This document shows positions 53,464 to 63,029 of a stretch of DNA of 64,000 nt, piece by piece. Positions within the stretch are counted from its first letter, which is position 1. Each line of letters begins with the position of its first letter. Source of the stretch: Flavobacteriales bacterium (lineage in GTDB: Bacteria > Bacteroidota > Bacteroidia > Flavobacteriales_F > PHOS-HE28); the NCBI GenBank assembly GCA_016704485.1, contig JADJAA010000002.1, positions 744,001-808,000 on the forward strand, written 5' to 3'. A program made the position numbers and the translations under genes. The notes under the pieces are model-generated. The model did not search any database. It was not told the origin of the DNA and saw nothing but the letters and a program-made list of their open reading frames with translations.

Positions 53464-53682
53464 ATGAAATTAACGATCGTTTACGATGCCGAACTCAAGA
53501 CAAAACGATATGTTACAATGCCAACGCCGTTTGGATCTTTACCACTGAAAATTCGGACCGGACCTATGATCATTAAGGGAAATGATCGGAACAGGAACGG
53601 TGAAACGGATCAGTTGAGCACAACACAGGGGGTAAGCATATCCATTGGAGTTCAATCTGAGCTAGATGCATCTCTTGACTAG
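53464..53682 (+). CDS. Possible small ORF of unknown function
   Basis: From ATG 53464 a frame of 72 residues reads LTIVYDAELKTKRYVTMPT, a basic middle, then VSISIGVQSELDASLD. It lies in the 332-bp gap between divergently placed neighbours and overlaps no gene. Composition is plausible for a protein but there is no recognisable domain, promoter or conserved context. The rest of 53416-53747 holds nothing else. Confidence 0.25.
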   Translation: MKLTIVYDAELKTKRYVTMPTPFGSLPLKIRTGPMIIKGNDRNRNGETDQLSTTQGVSISIGVQSELDASLD

Positions 53683-53747
53683 CCATGATACTGATTGAAA
53701 GGGCAGTTGATTGGTTTCCAACCCAATATAACTTAACATAATATAAA

Positions 53748-54803
53748 TTATGCGCCAAGACTGGACCAGATCAAACAAGCCGGTTCGATCAGATCAACAC
53801 CTAAGCCAGTCGTTCCTAGGCATTTCATACTAATCCCATCCATGACCAATCCAGTGAACGGATCATTGCTGATCAACCATGGTCCATCCAGATCCACGAG
53901 ATCTGAATAAGGTGCAAGTTGTGCCATTGCGCCACAGCCCAACGAACTCTCGGACATGCAACCGAGCATAACAAGTAGATCCAATTCCCTAGCTCTGATC
54001 ATGATCTCTGCAGCCCGATCAATACCGCCACATTTCATGAGCTTGATATTGACTCCACTGAACACATCACGTGCTCTTTCCAGATCATGCAACCCTTGAA
54101 TACTTTCATCACCGAATACCGGAACCCTTGTGAGCTTACTTAGTTCAGCATGAAGGTCCCATCGGTCCTTACCGAAGGGTTGTTCAATTCCGGCAATTCG
54201 ATCCTCACCGGCCAACTCGATCAGGTCCAGCACCTGGTCCACATCCTGCCAACCTTGATTGGCATCCAAGAATAACTTCCTGTTATCCAAATCAATAACC
54301 CTTCTTATCGTAACTGGATCCCGAATTGAACCCAATTTAACTTTCAGAATGGTAGAAATTGGTAATTGGCTCAATTTCAACTCAATATCACCAAGATCGG
54401 AATATCCTAAGGTTACCATTGCTGATCCATTTGTAGTTGATAATCCTTTTGTTTCAACCAAAGATCCAGCAATGACATTCAACTGCTTGCTTTTCAGGTC
54501 ATAGTATGCTGTAGATAGAGCTGCTCTGCAAGGTCTGCTTAGACTTAGAGGAAAAGTCTCGTTTCGATGTGGTAGGTCTTCTCCTAATTTATTAAACAAA
54601 TCATTTAATTCAATTGATATAAACTCCTGAACAACAGATATTAGTGTATCATTCAAATAAGGTGGTAAGGTAGCTTCACCGTAACCGACATGACCATTTT
54701 CTTCTAAACGGACGAATACGGCATCGGTACCGGTTCGAATGCCGTGAGCTGTTCCAAAAGGATGTTTGAATTGTAACCGGTATGGCGCGTATGAAAGAAT
54801 CAT
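53748..54803 (-). CDS. Dipeptide epimerase (enolase superfamily, L-Ala-D/L-Glu epimerase type)
   Basis: The protein is 351 residues. The N-terminal cap includes HPFGTAHGIRTGTDAVFVRLEENG and VGYGEATLPPY. The barrel carries the muconate-lactonising-enzyme pattern: KXK in ILKVKLGS, metal ligands D in FLDANQGW, E in AGIEQPFG and D in PVFGDESIQ, then the second catalytic lysine in NIKLMKCGG. These residues mark dipeptide epimerases, which recycle murein peptides such as L-Ala-D-Glu. The text around the gene is AT-richer than its neighbours (many AAT, ATT codons), hinting at a different origin. Confidence 0.9.
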   Translation of the reverse strand: MILSYAPYRLQFKHPFGTAHGIRTGTDAVFVRLEENGHVGYGEATLPPYLNDTLISVVQEFISIELNDLFNKLGEDLPHRNETFPLSLSRPCRAALSTAYYDLKSKQLNVIAGSLVETKGLSTTNGSAMVTLGYSDLGDIELKLSQLPISTILKVKLGSIRDPVTIRRVIDLDNRKLFLDANQGWQDVDQVLDLIELAGEDRIAGIEQPFGKDRWDLHAELSKLTRVPVFGDESIQGLHDLERARDVFSGVNIKLMKCGGIDRAAEIMIRARELDLLVMLGCMSESSLGCGAMAQLAPYSDLVDLDGPWLISNDPFTGLVMDGISMKCLGTTGLGVDLIEPACLIWSSLGA

Positions 54804-54882
54804 TCAATTAGTGTACGAAGATGAGAACGAACGCTCATACCTCTGATAAAAAGCAACAAGAAGTATTAACCCATTCAACAAC

Positions 54883-54915
54883 AAAAGCCCCGGACATTTC
54901 TGGTCCAGGGCTTCA
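54883..54915 (-). terminator. Terminator after the SRPBCC/GyrI-like gene
   Basis: On the minus strand an 11-bp stem with one mismatch, AAGCCCTGGAC / GTCCGGGGCTT, is followed by TTGTTG. It begins 22 bases after the stop at 54937. Confidence 0.75.
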
Positions 54916-54936
54916 GGTGAAGATTGCTCGTAAGTT

Positions 54937-55977
54937 CTACTTCACAAGGTAATAGATATTGGTCAGCCATTTGGCGGTATCTTTCTCAGACATTGGGTCG
55001 GTCACATATTCCTCGATCACGGCACCATACTGGGTCAATCCGTTTGCCTTGATCATTTCATCCATCGCGTAGTGTGCTTCGCCAGATCTATCATACGCCC
55101 CCATGTAAGGGATATGTAGCGCTTTGGATGCAGGAGTTGTATAGGTCGTATATCCAGCAAGCGCTATATCTGAAGCGGCTTTAACAGGGAATGCAGGCAT
55201 CATATCCGCGCTCATTCCTTTTTCGTCATAGCTGAAATACAATGCTGATGGCGAACCGGACATGGGCACTTGCGCTTTTCCCAAAGCAGCCCCAACCGCT
55301 CCGTATGTGGATCCAATGAATCGTTGTATATCAGCGAACCTGGTGACAGCACGTTTACCAACATAGGTCATCTCAGGGCGGTCTATGGTCTCAATAACGT
55401 ATCCTCTGAAGGTTTTCGCTGCAAGTTCAGCCGCTACCGCTGCATGCTCCGCTTCGGACATTACTTTCAATTTCGTAAGACCGTTCTCGAAATCAGGACC
55501 TATCATTTCATCCATATTCATGAAAACGTTCATTACGCGAGCCATGAAATTATTCTGAGTTGTCATCTTCCATGTCACCTTGGAACCATCACCCTCCGTA
55601 GCCAGATCCAGGTCCACCTTCGCCTGTGATTCAAATGGTTCAATGAATTTCAACGTCGATCCAACGTGCTTATTCGATTCCAGTTCAATGATCTCTTGCG
55701 AACCTGTACCAACAGTGTCACCGACCCATTCCTGGATCGAACCAACAGTACCATCCGTACCACTAAAAGTCGTTTTCTGGTCTTTGTCCGCATCTCTCCA
55801 AGGACTCCACTTAAACGATTCTTTTAACGACGATATGTGCGGGTATACACTCTCGACGGGCGCCGCAATTACAGTAGAACGCTCTACCACAGTGGTCTTT
55901 GGACCGATGAGGCCGAGTACAACGATCAACGCTGCAACGGCCAATAGGATGATCAGAATGGTCTTTAATGCTCTCAT
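54937..55977 (-). CDS. SRPBCC (polyketide cyclase-like) and GyrI-like effector-binding fusion protein
   Basis: This 346-residue protein, from the ATG at 55977, has one N-terminal membrane helix (ILIILLAVAALIVVLGLIG). An SRPBCC lipid-pocket domain follows at about 30-175 (VVERSTVIAAPVESVYPHISSL, FKWSPWRDADKDQKTTFSG). From about 195 there is a GyrI-like small-molecule-binding domain (ETIDRPEMTYVGKRAVTRF, ALYFSYDEKGMSADMMPAFPV, YDRSGEAHYAMDEMIKANG, AVIEEYVTDP). The fusion is known in Bacteroidota but has no defined ligand. It is probably membrane-tethered. Confidence 0.88.
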   Translation of the reverse strand: MRALKTILIILLAVAALIVVLGLIGPKTTVVERSTVIAAPVESVYPHISSLKESFKWSPWRDADKDQKTTFSGTDGTVGSIQEWVGDTVGTGSQEIIELESNKHVGSTLKFIEPFESQAKVDLDLATEGDGSKVTWKMTTQNNFMARVMNVFMNMDEMIGPDFENGLTKLKVMSEAEHAAVAAELAAKTFRGYVIETIDRPEMTYVGKRAVTRFADIQRFIGSTYGAVGAALGKAQVPMSGSPSALYFSYDEKGMSADMMPAFPVKAASDIALAGYTTYTTPASKALHIPYMGAYDRSGEAHYAMDEMIKANGLTQYGAVIEEYVTDPMSEKDTAKWLTNIYYLVK

Positions 55978-56139
55978 GATGGGAAAATTTGACCGAAAGA
56001 TGCATCGAACATTTCGAGCTTCCAATATATTCCATGGGAAATAGTTTGAAAGACCGACGTGGCACGGTGTTTTCTTTGCATGCCCGAGAGCTGTATCCGC
56101 ACATTTGAAAAACCACCACTACCCCATCATCCATTCCCC

Positions 56140-56718
56140 ATGAATATTCTAAGAACTGCTGCTATTGCAGCCATATCATTCGCGTTGATCGGATCTGGTC
56201 TTGTTGCTTGTAAGAGCAAGAAAGCTGTCCCGCCCGGCAGCGTAAAAGTGAACCAACCCTTTTCGGGCAACAAATTCGAAAGCAACAGCGCATGGTTCCG
56301 TGGCACTGGGCAAGGAACCAGCGTGAAACAGAACATAGCCCGTAGCAAAGCAGATCTGGACGCAAAGAATCAATTGGCCGGTCAAATTGGGACCAACATG
56401 CGTGCCGTTACCGACCAATACTTGGCACAGACAGAGAATAATGATGCCGCCAATGTGGCCGATAAATTCCAATCGTTGATCCGTGAGGTAATGAATACCG
56501 ACCTTGGTGATCTTCGTAAGATCGGTGAGGAGACGTACCAGGACCAGACAAGTCAAGAGTTCACTGTACACGTAGCGTATGAGATCAAGAAGAACGCCAT
56601 GTTCCGGTTCATGAAAAAACAGGCGAAGACCAGTGAAAAAGTGGACGAACGCACACGGCAACAAATGGAGGAGATCCTGGACAAGGAGATAGAAAAGGCG
56701 GATGCCGCCGGAGAGTGA
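56140..56718 (+). CDS. LPP20-like lipoprotein
   Basis: This 192-residue protein, from ATG 56140, has a lipoprotein signal (ISFALIGSGLVAC). The body follows the LPP20 pattern: WFRGTGQGTSVKQNIARSKADLDAKNQLAGQIG, then TYQDQTSQEFTVHVAYEIKK, with a charged helical tail MEEILDKEIEKADAAGE. LPP20 proteins are small outer-membrane-associated lipoproteins of unclear function. An in-frame ATG at 56059 would extend the N terminus by 27 residues and bury the lipobox. Confidence 0.8.
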   Translation: MNILRTAAIAAISFALIGSGLVACKSKKAVPPGSVKVNQPFSGNKFESNSAWFRGTGQGTSVKQNIARSKADLDAKNQLAGQIGTNMRAVTDQYLAQTENNDAANVADKFQSLIREVMNTDLGDLRKIGEETYQDQTSQEFTVHVAYEIKKNAMFRFMKKQAKTSEKVDERTRQQMEEILDKEIEKADAAGE

Positions 56719-56808
56719 GTGCTCAATTCGCCTTTGTAACCATGTCTTTTTGTCGCTTTCACCTGGACTGGCAAGCTGTTTGAACGATCGATCCCAAATT
56801 GAACGAAG

Positions 56809-57507
56809 ATGTTGGGTAACCCGATGATGGGCGCGTATTTGATCGGTATGGTCATAATGGGGATCAGCTGGTTGATCGGTAAGCAATTGCGTGATCGTTT
56901 CGCCAGGTATTCAAAAACACCGTTGAGAAACAACATGTCCGGAGCGGAGATCGCTGAAAAAATGCTACGTGATAACGGGATCTCGAATGTTAAAGTGATC
57001 AGCGTAAAAGGTCAACTTACCGATCACTATGACCCAACGAACCGTACAGTAAATTTGAGTGATGCGGTATATAATGCTCGAAATGCAGCAGCAGCAGCAG
57101 TTGCAGCGCATGAATGCGGGCATGCCGTTCAGCATGCACAAGCGTATCAATGGTTGGCAATGCGAAGCAAGCTTGTACCAGCAGTAAGTTTTGCATCGCA
57201 ATGGGTTCAATGGGTCCTTTTGGCTGGTCTGTTCCTTGCCAATTCCTTGGGCACCGGTCTGTTGATGGTCGGGATCGTTCTATTCTCACTCACTACGCTC
57301 TTCAGCATTATTACGCTGCCGGTGGAATACGACGCAAGTAACCGGGCACTGGCATGGATGAAGAACAACAACGTGGTTAATCAAGGCGAGTACGCCATGT
57401 CCGCCGATGCCTTGAAATGGGCCGCAAGAACATATTTGGTTGCAGCGATCGGTAGTATTGGCACTTTGCTGTATTACGTCATGATCTATATGGGTCGAAG
57501 GAATTGA
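56809..57507 (+). CDS. Zinc metallopeptidase of the YugP-like membrane family
   Basis: This 232-residue membrane protease has the zinc motif HECGH in AAVAAHECGHAVQHAQAYQW near residue 104. Membrane segments flank it: LIGMVIMGISWLIG, WVLLAGLFLANSLGTGLLMVGIVLFSLTTLF and YLVAAIGSIGTLLYYVMIYM. PVEYDASNRALAWM supplies the third ligand region. All expected residues are present. Substrates are unknown. It is a single gene 90 bp after the LPP20-like gene. Confidence 0.9.
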   Translation: MLGNPMMGAYLIGMVIMGISWLIGKQLRDRFARYSKTPLRNNMSGAEIAEKMLRDNGISNVKVISVKGQLTDHYDPTNRTVNLSDAVYNARNAAAAAVAAHECGHAVQHAQAYQWLAMRSKLVPAVSFASQWVQWVLLAGLFLANSLGTGLLMVGIVLFSLTTLFSIITLPVEYDASNRALAWMKNNNVVNQGEYAMSADALKWAARTYLVAAIGSIGTLLYYVMIYMGRRN

Positions 57508-57685
57508 TAGTGATCGGGTCTTCCTGATCCCAGGATTCTCGTAGGTAAGATCTTTACAATACGATGGCAAGAAACGGGCGTTGGCCTTCATATTGATGAA
57601 CTTGGTCGGATAACGCGTAGTTCGCGAAACATAGGAAGACGGACTGCGTAGAACGGGAATAGCGACTACCTAATGTCGTCCCCGT

Positions 57686-60600
57686 TTGAAAAAACTTCTA
57701 TTCACATTGATCTTGTTATTGGTTGGTTCAGGAGCCAGCGCGACGCACATGTCCGGTGGTGAGATCTACTGGGAGTGCATAGGGCCAAATCAGTTCAGGA
57801 TCAAGTTGGTGGTTTACCGGGATTGCGCTGGTATCAACGTGGACCCAAGCTACAATCTACAGCTCACTAGTCCTTGCGGTAACCGAACATTGACCGTAAC
57901 GACCCCGGGCGGTGTGGAAATATCCCAGCTCTGCAATATAGAACTACCAAATAGTACCTGCAGTGGCGGCACGTTACCAGGCATTCAGCAATACGAGTAC
58001 ACCGGCACGATCACGCTTCCGCCGTGTGATTCATGGAGCATAACATGGACCAACATATACCGGAACAATGCCATTGTGAATCTTACGAATCCCGGAACTC
58101 GGGAAATGTACATAGAAGGTGTGCTTAACAGTGCTGCTGCTCCGTGTAACGATTCGCCGACGTTCACGAACACGGCAATACCGTATGTATGTCTCGGTTT
58201 TCCAGTATCCTTCAGTTACGGAGCATTCGACCCTGAAGCCGACTCACTGAGCTATTCATTGATCGGAGCACGCATGTTGAATGCCGCACCCGTGCCATAC
58301 ACCGCCGGCAATTCAGATACTGCCCCAATACCTGGCATTACGCTGAATCCAGCCACTGGCCTGATCAATTTTACGTTGAATGTTGCCGGTAACTGGGTAG
58401 TAGTGGTGCTTGTTACCCAATACGACGCAAACGGGAATGTGATCGGTACCATCATGCGTGATATGCAATTCGTGGCTTACCCGTGTTCCAACATTCCACC
58501 GGATGCCGCTACAGGTCTGGTCACAAACTTGACTGGTACCGCCATACTAACAGGACCTAGGGCAGTAACGGTCTGTGAATCGGGCGATTTCTGTTATGAT
58601 ATGGTGATCACAGATGCGAATGCGGGAGATCTTCTTACGGCAACGACCAATCTACAACAGAACCTTCCGGGAGCTACGATCTCATATTCGGGGACGAATC
58701 CTATAACAGCACACGTTTGTTGGAATGCACAAGCAAATACGGCTGGATTCTACGCTTACATCGTAACGGTGAATGACGGAGCTTGTCCAATTCCAGCCAT
58801 TCAGACCTACGTCTATACAGTGAGAGTACTTGCAGGGTTGGCAGCGACGATAACCACAACAGATGAAGCGTGTACAGGAACAGCAGATGGAACAGCGACC
58901 ACAAGCATTGTCACTGGCTCCCCGCCATACACGTATTCATGGAGCAATGGCGCCACAACGTCTTCAATTACGGCTGGTCCTGGAATCTATTCAGTTACGA
59001 TCAGTGATGGAAATAACTGTGTTTCCCACGTACTAACTGGAACTATTGGGACCATCGGACTCCCGAATTCGGCCAATGCAGGCCCTGATCTAATTGGATG
59101 CACAGATGAGCTACCTGTGCAGCTCAGTGGAAGCGTGGTGAACGCTACCGGCGGAACATGGTCCGGTGGAGCTGGAACTATCACTGGGCCATGGGGTACG
59201 GCGCAATATCAACCTACACCTCAGGAGATCGCAGCCGGTTCAGTTCAACTCACTTTAACCACCACCGGCAATAGTACCTGTCCTCCTGGTTCGGATATGG
59301 TAACGATAAGCCTACCGAACAGTTTCGCTTCACAATCCATCTCTGGTACAAATACGCTTTGCTACGGTGGTACCGGTGGAACAGCCAGCTTCTCACCGAA
59401 CAATGCTGGTTTCATCTATGCATGGAATGATCCGCAACAACAGACCACGGCTACGGCAACCGGTTTGGCGATGGGTGATTACACGGTATCAGTAACGGAT
59501 ACTTACGGTTGTAGCACACAGATGTCCATCACACTATCGCAGCCCGCTGCCTTGGCCATTGCGAACATTTCCTCAACTGCAGTAACCTGTACAGGTGCAG
59601 GAAATGGATCGGCAACAGTAACTCCGAGTGGCGGAACGCCACCTTATACGTACCTCTGGAGCACAGGCGCAACCACTGTAACGACCGTTGCCGGAGTGGG
59701 CACGCACACGGTATCTGTTTCTGATGCGAATAACTGCACACCTGTGACAGCCCAAGTGGATGTGACCGCGACTGGATCCCCGAATGCTGCGAATGCAGGA
59801 CCGGACCTGATCGGATGCATGGGAGCGCCACCAATTCAACTAACTGGATCCGTGATCAACGCTACTGGTGGTTTCTGGAGTGGCGGAACAGGGATCATTA
59901 ATGGATCGGGAATGACCGCATCCTACGCACCATCCAATAACGATGTGATCGCAGGAGGTGTGGATCTGTACCTGACCACTACAGGAAATATTTCGTGTCC
60001 TCCGGATGTGGATACGATCCATATTGCACTAAGCAATAGTTACCTAAATACACAATTGACCTCCTCAGCGGCACTTTGCAATGCTGTAAGCAACGGCACG
60101 ATCGCAGTAACACCTACACTACCTGGGCTTACGTATCAGTGGAACGATGCAGCGCAACAGACCGCTGCGATCGCAACTGGACTTGCTGCTGGGACCTATA
60201 CCGTTCTTATCACCGATCAACTCGGCTGTGATAGCTCGTTCTCCGCCACGATCACGGAGCCTACGACACTAACTATCCCGTTGATCAACAGCGTTAACGT
60301 GACTTGCCCGGGAGGTAGCAACGGTTCAGCAACAGTTACGATCTCAGGAGGAACACCACCCTATTCAACGCTATGGAGTACCGGCGCAACGTCGAACACG
60401 ATCACAGGTCTGATGACCGGCAACTTTGGTGTAATCGTAACAGATGGCAATGGTTGTACGGCGCAAAGCAGCATAACCATCGCGGAACCACCACCGATCA
60501 TTCTAACTGCCCAAGTACCGAATACCGTTTGCGTCAATTCAATTGTTCAGCTTATAGCTCAAGCAAGTGGCGGAACGGGCGATCTATCCTATAACTGGAA

Positions 60601-61762
60601 TGGACTTGGCTATAATGACACGATCAATGTGGCATTCAGCATATCACAAACCATTTCGGTGACTGTTACTGATCAAGCTGGTTGCAGCGGACCAACCGTA
60701 ACACTGCCGGTCTCGGTACTCGACCTCAGCACTGCCACATTAACAACGTATGGCGATACCACGGTCTGTTCAGGAGGCACGGGGTCGATAGGAGCTGCGC
60801 TTTCAAATTACCCCGGTAGTTATGTCCTTTCATGGACTGAGCTTGGAACCAATAGTGCAGGACCATTTACCGTACCAATTACTGAGAATAGCGTTCAACA
60901 TGTGGTGGTTACCGATCAATGTGGGAATACGTTGTCGGGGTCGGTCTCACTACAGATCGAAACACCACCAAACGTAGAGCTACCTCCGATTATCGCAGAG
61001 GCCTGTGCACCGTATACCACGCACTTCCCTAACCTTCAATTAGGCAACGTAACGGTACTCTGGGATCTTGGCAATGGCAGTACTTCCAACCAAGTCTCAC
61101 CAGCTGTGAACTACCCTCCGGGCACGTATCAGGTCAGTCTTACCGTTACCACACCGCTGGGATGCACTGCAACCAGCCCGGCATATGGGCAGGTGATCAT
61201 GCACGCACCACCAACAGCCGCATTTACGGCATCATCATGGGAAGTGGACTTTGACAATGCGCTGATCCAATTCACGGATCAAAGCGCCGGTACCATAACA
61301 GACTATGCTTGGACCTTTGGCGACGGAGGGACATCAGAACAAGCATCTCCAGCACACAACTATGGAGAGCCGGGTTACTTCCAAGTAGAGTTGTTCGTTG
61401 AAGATCAAAATGGGTGTACTTCCATTGCGGATCATACGATACATATCACTCCCGTGTACGATATCGTGATCCCGACAGCATTTACCCCGAATCCGAACGG
61501 TAGTGCCGGCGGTCAATGGGTAACCGGTGATCTGAGCAATGATGTGTTCTATCCCTTTGTGCGTTTCGTGGATGAATTCAACATGCGTGTTTTCAATCGC
61601 TGGGGTGAATTGATCTTTGAAAGTGACGATCTGAAGATCGGTTGGGACGGATTCTACCGCGGTGAAATGTGCCCGCAGGATATGTACGTCGTACAGACCT
61701 GGTATAAGTTCCTTGACGGAAAGGAGATCAAAAAACTGAGTGATCTGACATTGATCCGATGA
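57686..61762 (+). CDS. Giant type B T9SS protein with SprB-like repeats and PKD domain
   Basis: The protein is 1,358 residues. The start must be TTG 57686, since a stop lies five codons upstream; it gives a signal peptide (LLFTLILLLVGSGASA). A common Bacteroidota N-terminal domain follows (MSGGEIYWECIGPNQFRIKL, CAGINVDPSYN). From about 390 come SprB-type repeats (SGGTPPYTYLWSTGATT) alternating with NAGPDLIGC modules. A PKD domain is near 1174-1255 (YAWTFGDGG). The gliding-motility type B C-terminal domain starts near 1258: VIPTAFTPNPNG, then VFNRWGELIFES, then YVVQTWYKF. It is probably a surface adhesin or motility-type protein. Confidence 0.92.
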   Translation: MKKLLFTLILLLVGSGASATHMSGGEIYWECIGPNQFRIKLVVYRDCAGINVDPSYNLQLTSPCGNRTLTVTTPGGVEISQLCNIELPNSTCSGGTLPGIQQYEYTGTITLPPCDSWSITWTNIYRNNAIVNLTNPGTREMYIEGVLNSAAAPCNDSPTFTNTAIPYVCLGFPVSFSYGAFDPEADSLSYSLIGARMLNAAPVPYTAGNSDTAPIPGITLNPATGLINFTLNVAGNWVVVVLVTQYDANGNVIGTIMRDMQFVAYPCSNIPPDAATGLVTNLTGTAILTGPRAVTVCESGDFCYDMVITDANAGDLLTATTNLQQNLPGATISYSGTNPITAHVCWNAQANTAGFYAYIVTVNDGACPIPAIQTYVYTVRVLAGLAATITTTDEACTGTADGTATTSIVTGSPPYTYSWSNGATTSSITAGPGIYSVTISDGNNCVSHVLTGTIGTIGLPNSANAGPDLIGCTDELPVQLSGSVVNATGGTWSGGAGTITGPWGTAQYQPTPQEIAAGSVQLTLTTTGNSTCPPGSDMVTISLPNSFASQSISGTNTLCYGGTGGTASFSPNNAGFIYAWNDPQQQTTATATGLAMGDYTVSVTDTYGCSTQMSITLSQPAALAIANISSTAVTCTGAGNGSATVTPSGGTPPYTYLWSTGATTVTTVAGVGTHTVSVSDANNCTPVTAQVDVTATGSPNAANAGPDLIGCMGAPPIQLTGSVINATGGFWSGGTGIINGSGMTASYAPSNNDVIAGGVDLYLTTTGNISCPPDVDTIHIALSNSYLNTQLTSSAALCNAVSNGTIAVTPTLPGLTYQWNDAAQQTAAIATGLAAGTYTVLITDQLGCDSSFSATITEPTTLTIPLINSVNVTCPGGSNGSATVTISGGTPPYSTLWSTGATSNTITGLMTGNFGVIVTDGNGCTAQSSITIAEPPPIILTAQVPNTVCVNSIVQLIAQASGGTGDLSYNWNGLGYNDTINVAFSISQTISVTVTDQAGCSGPTVTLPVSVLDLSTATLTTYGDTTVCSGGTGSIGAALSNYPGSYVLSWTELGTNSAGPFTVPITENSVQHVVVTDQCGNTLSGSVSLQIETPPNVELPPIIAEACAPYTTHFPNLQLGNVTVLWDLGNGSTSNQVSPAVNYPPGTYQVSLTVTTPLGCTATSPAYGQVIMHAPPTAAFTASSWEVDFDNALIQFTDQSAGTITDYAWTFGDGGTSEQASPAHNYGEPGYFQVELFVEDQNGCTSIADHTIHITPVYDIVIPTAFTPNPNGSAGGQWVTGDLSNDVFYPFVRFVDEFNMRVFNRWGELIFESDDLKIGWDGFYRGEMCPQDMYVVQTWYKFLDGKEIKKLSDLTLIR

Positions 61763-62763
61763 AGAGCTTACGTTTCCTTCTTTTCTGGCTCCTGCTTATC
61801 AGTGGGTGGATGAATGCCTTTGGACAGGATCCACAATTCTCGCAGTTCTATGCTTCACCGCAATACTTGAATCCGGCATTGACCGGTAACACGTATCAGG
61901 ATCGCATCGCAATGAATTTCAGGCTGCAGTGGCCCGGTGTACAGCCCGGCTACAAATCGTATTCGGTTGCCTATGACCATCGCAATGCTGCGCTGAGCAG
62001 TGGTTTCGGAGGTTATGTCCTGCACGACCAGACCGGTAACCAAGGATTGAAATTCACCTTGCTGGCACTTTCGTATAGCTACGAAGCACGGATCAACCGC
62101 AAGAGAGCCTTACGCTTCGGTGTACGTGGGGGCTATACCATGCGAGGCATCAGCAGGGACGAATTCCTCTTTGCCGATCAAGTTATCCGCGATGATGCAT
62201 CAACATCCGTGGAGAGCAACATCATCGAGAATATCAGTTACATGGATCTTGCAGGTGGCGTGGTTTATTATAGCGACGCATTGTGGGCCGGGGTAAGCAT
62301 CAACCATTTGAACACTCCGAACCAGAGTCTGTTGACCGGTGGTAACGCGAACCTACCGATGCGTTTCACCTTCCACGGCGGCTATCGAATTGCCTTGGAC
62401 GACCGTATCTTAAGCCGAAGCGAAACACGTTTCACCTTAGCAACGATCTATAAAGCACAGGGCAAATGGGACCAGCTTGATGTTGGCGGTTACATCGATC
62501 ATCAACGGCTCAGTTTTGGGCTTTGGTACCGTGGTCTTCCCATTGCAAAAGCGTATAAGCAAGGCTATGGGAACAGCGATGCGGTGATCATGATGATCGG
62601 TGTGCAGACCGACAACAAGCTCCGGTTCACCTACAGCTATGACATCACCGTAAGCAAATTGGGATTGAAGAGTGGAGGCGCCCACGAGATCAGCTTGATC
62701 TACGAATGGCCGAAACGCAGAAAGGAGCGGAATTACAAGATCGTACCGTGTCCGAAATTCTAG
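61759..62763 (+). CDS. PorP/SprF family type IX secretion system outer-membrane protein
   Basis: This 334-residue barrel-type protein has a signal peptide (FLLFWLLLISGWMNAFGQ) and the family opening DPQFSQFYASPQYLNPALTG. FRLQWPGVQPGYKSYSVAYDH and GGVVYYSDALWAGVSINHLNTPNQSL follow. PorP/SprF proteins assist secretion and surface display of type B substrates. The gene starts four bases inside the preceding 1,358-residue gene, the typical sprB-sprF arrangement, so it is a dedicated partner. Confidence 0.92.
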   Translation: MKSLRFLLFWLLLISGWMNAFGQDPQFSQFYASPQYLNPALTGNTYQDRIAMNFRLQWPGVQPGYKSYSVAYDHRNAALSSGFGGYVLHDQTGNQGLKFTLLALSYSYEARINRKRALRFGVRGGYTMRGISRDEFLFADQVIRDDASTSVESNIIENISYMDLAGGVVYYSDALWAGVSINHLNTPNQSLLTGGNANLPMRFTFHGGYRIALDDRILSRSETRFTLATIYKAQGKWDQLDVGGYIDHQRLSFGLWYRGLPIAKAYKQGYGNSDAVIMMIGVQTDNKLRFTYSYDITVSKLGLKSGGAHEISLIYEWPKRRKERNYKIVPCPKF

Positions 62764-62803
62764 TGTTCAGAGGCACGATTTTCGGGATCTGAAAAAGTAG
62801 GAG

Positions 62804-62880
62804 TAATGGACAAAAAGAATGGTTTTTTTGAGACGTTGCTCTCTAATGGACAAAAATGATGGTCTTTATTTTCGAGACTT
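62804..62880. repeat. Direct repeat beside the IS256-variant transposase
   Basis: Two imperfect copies 40 bp apart start TAATGGACAAAAA at 62804 and 62844. They continue ATGGTTTTT versus ATGGTCTTT and GAGAC in both. They lie between the PorP/SprF stop and the transposase 3' end and may belong to one end of the element. Confidence 0.5.
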
Positions 62881-63029
62881 TGTCGAAGGAATGATAGGAC
62901 TTGTGAACTTTGACATTGTTGGGTGAAACGGAAACGAGCTCTGCTGGAGAGCAACTCGTCAGGGATACATCCGATGGGAGATAAATGAATGGTTGAACGG
63001 TGGGTCATTAACTGGCCTGCCGTTTCCAT

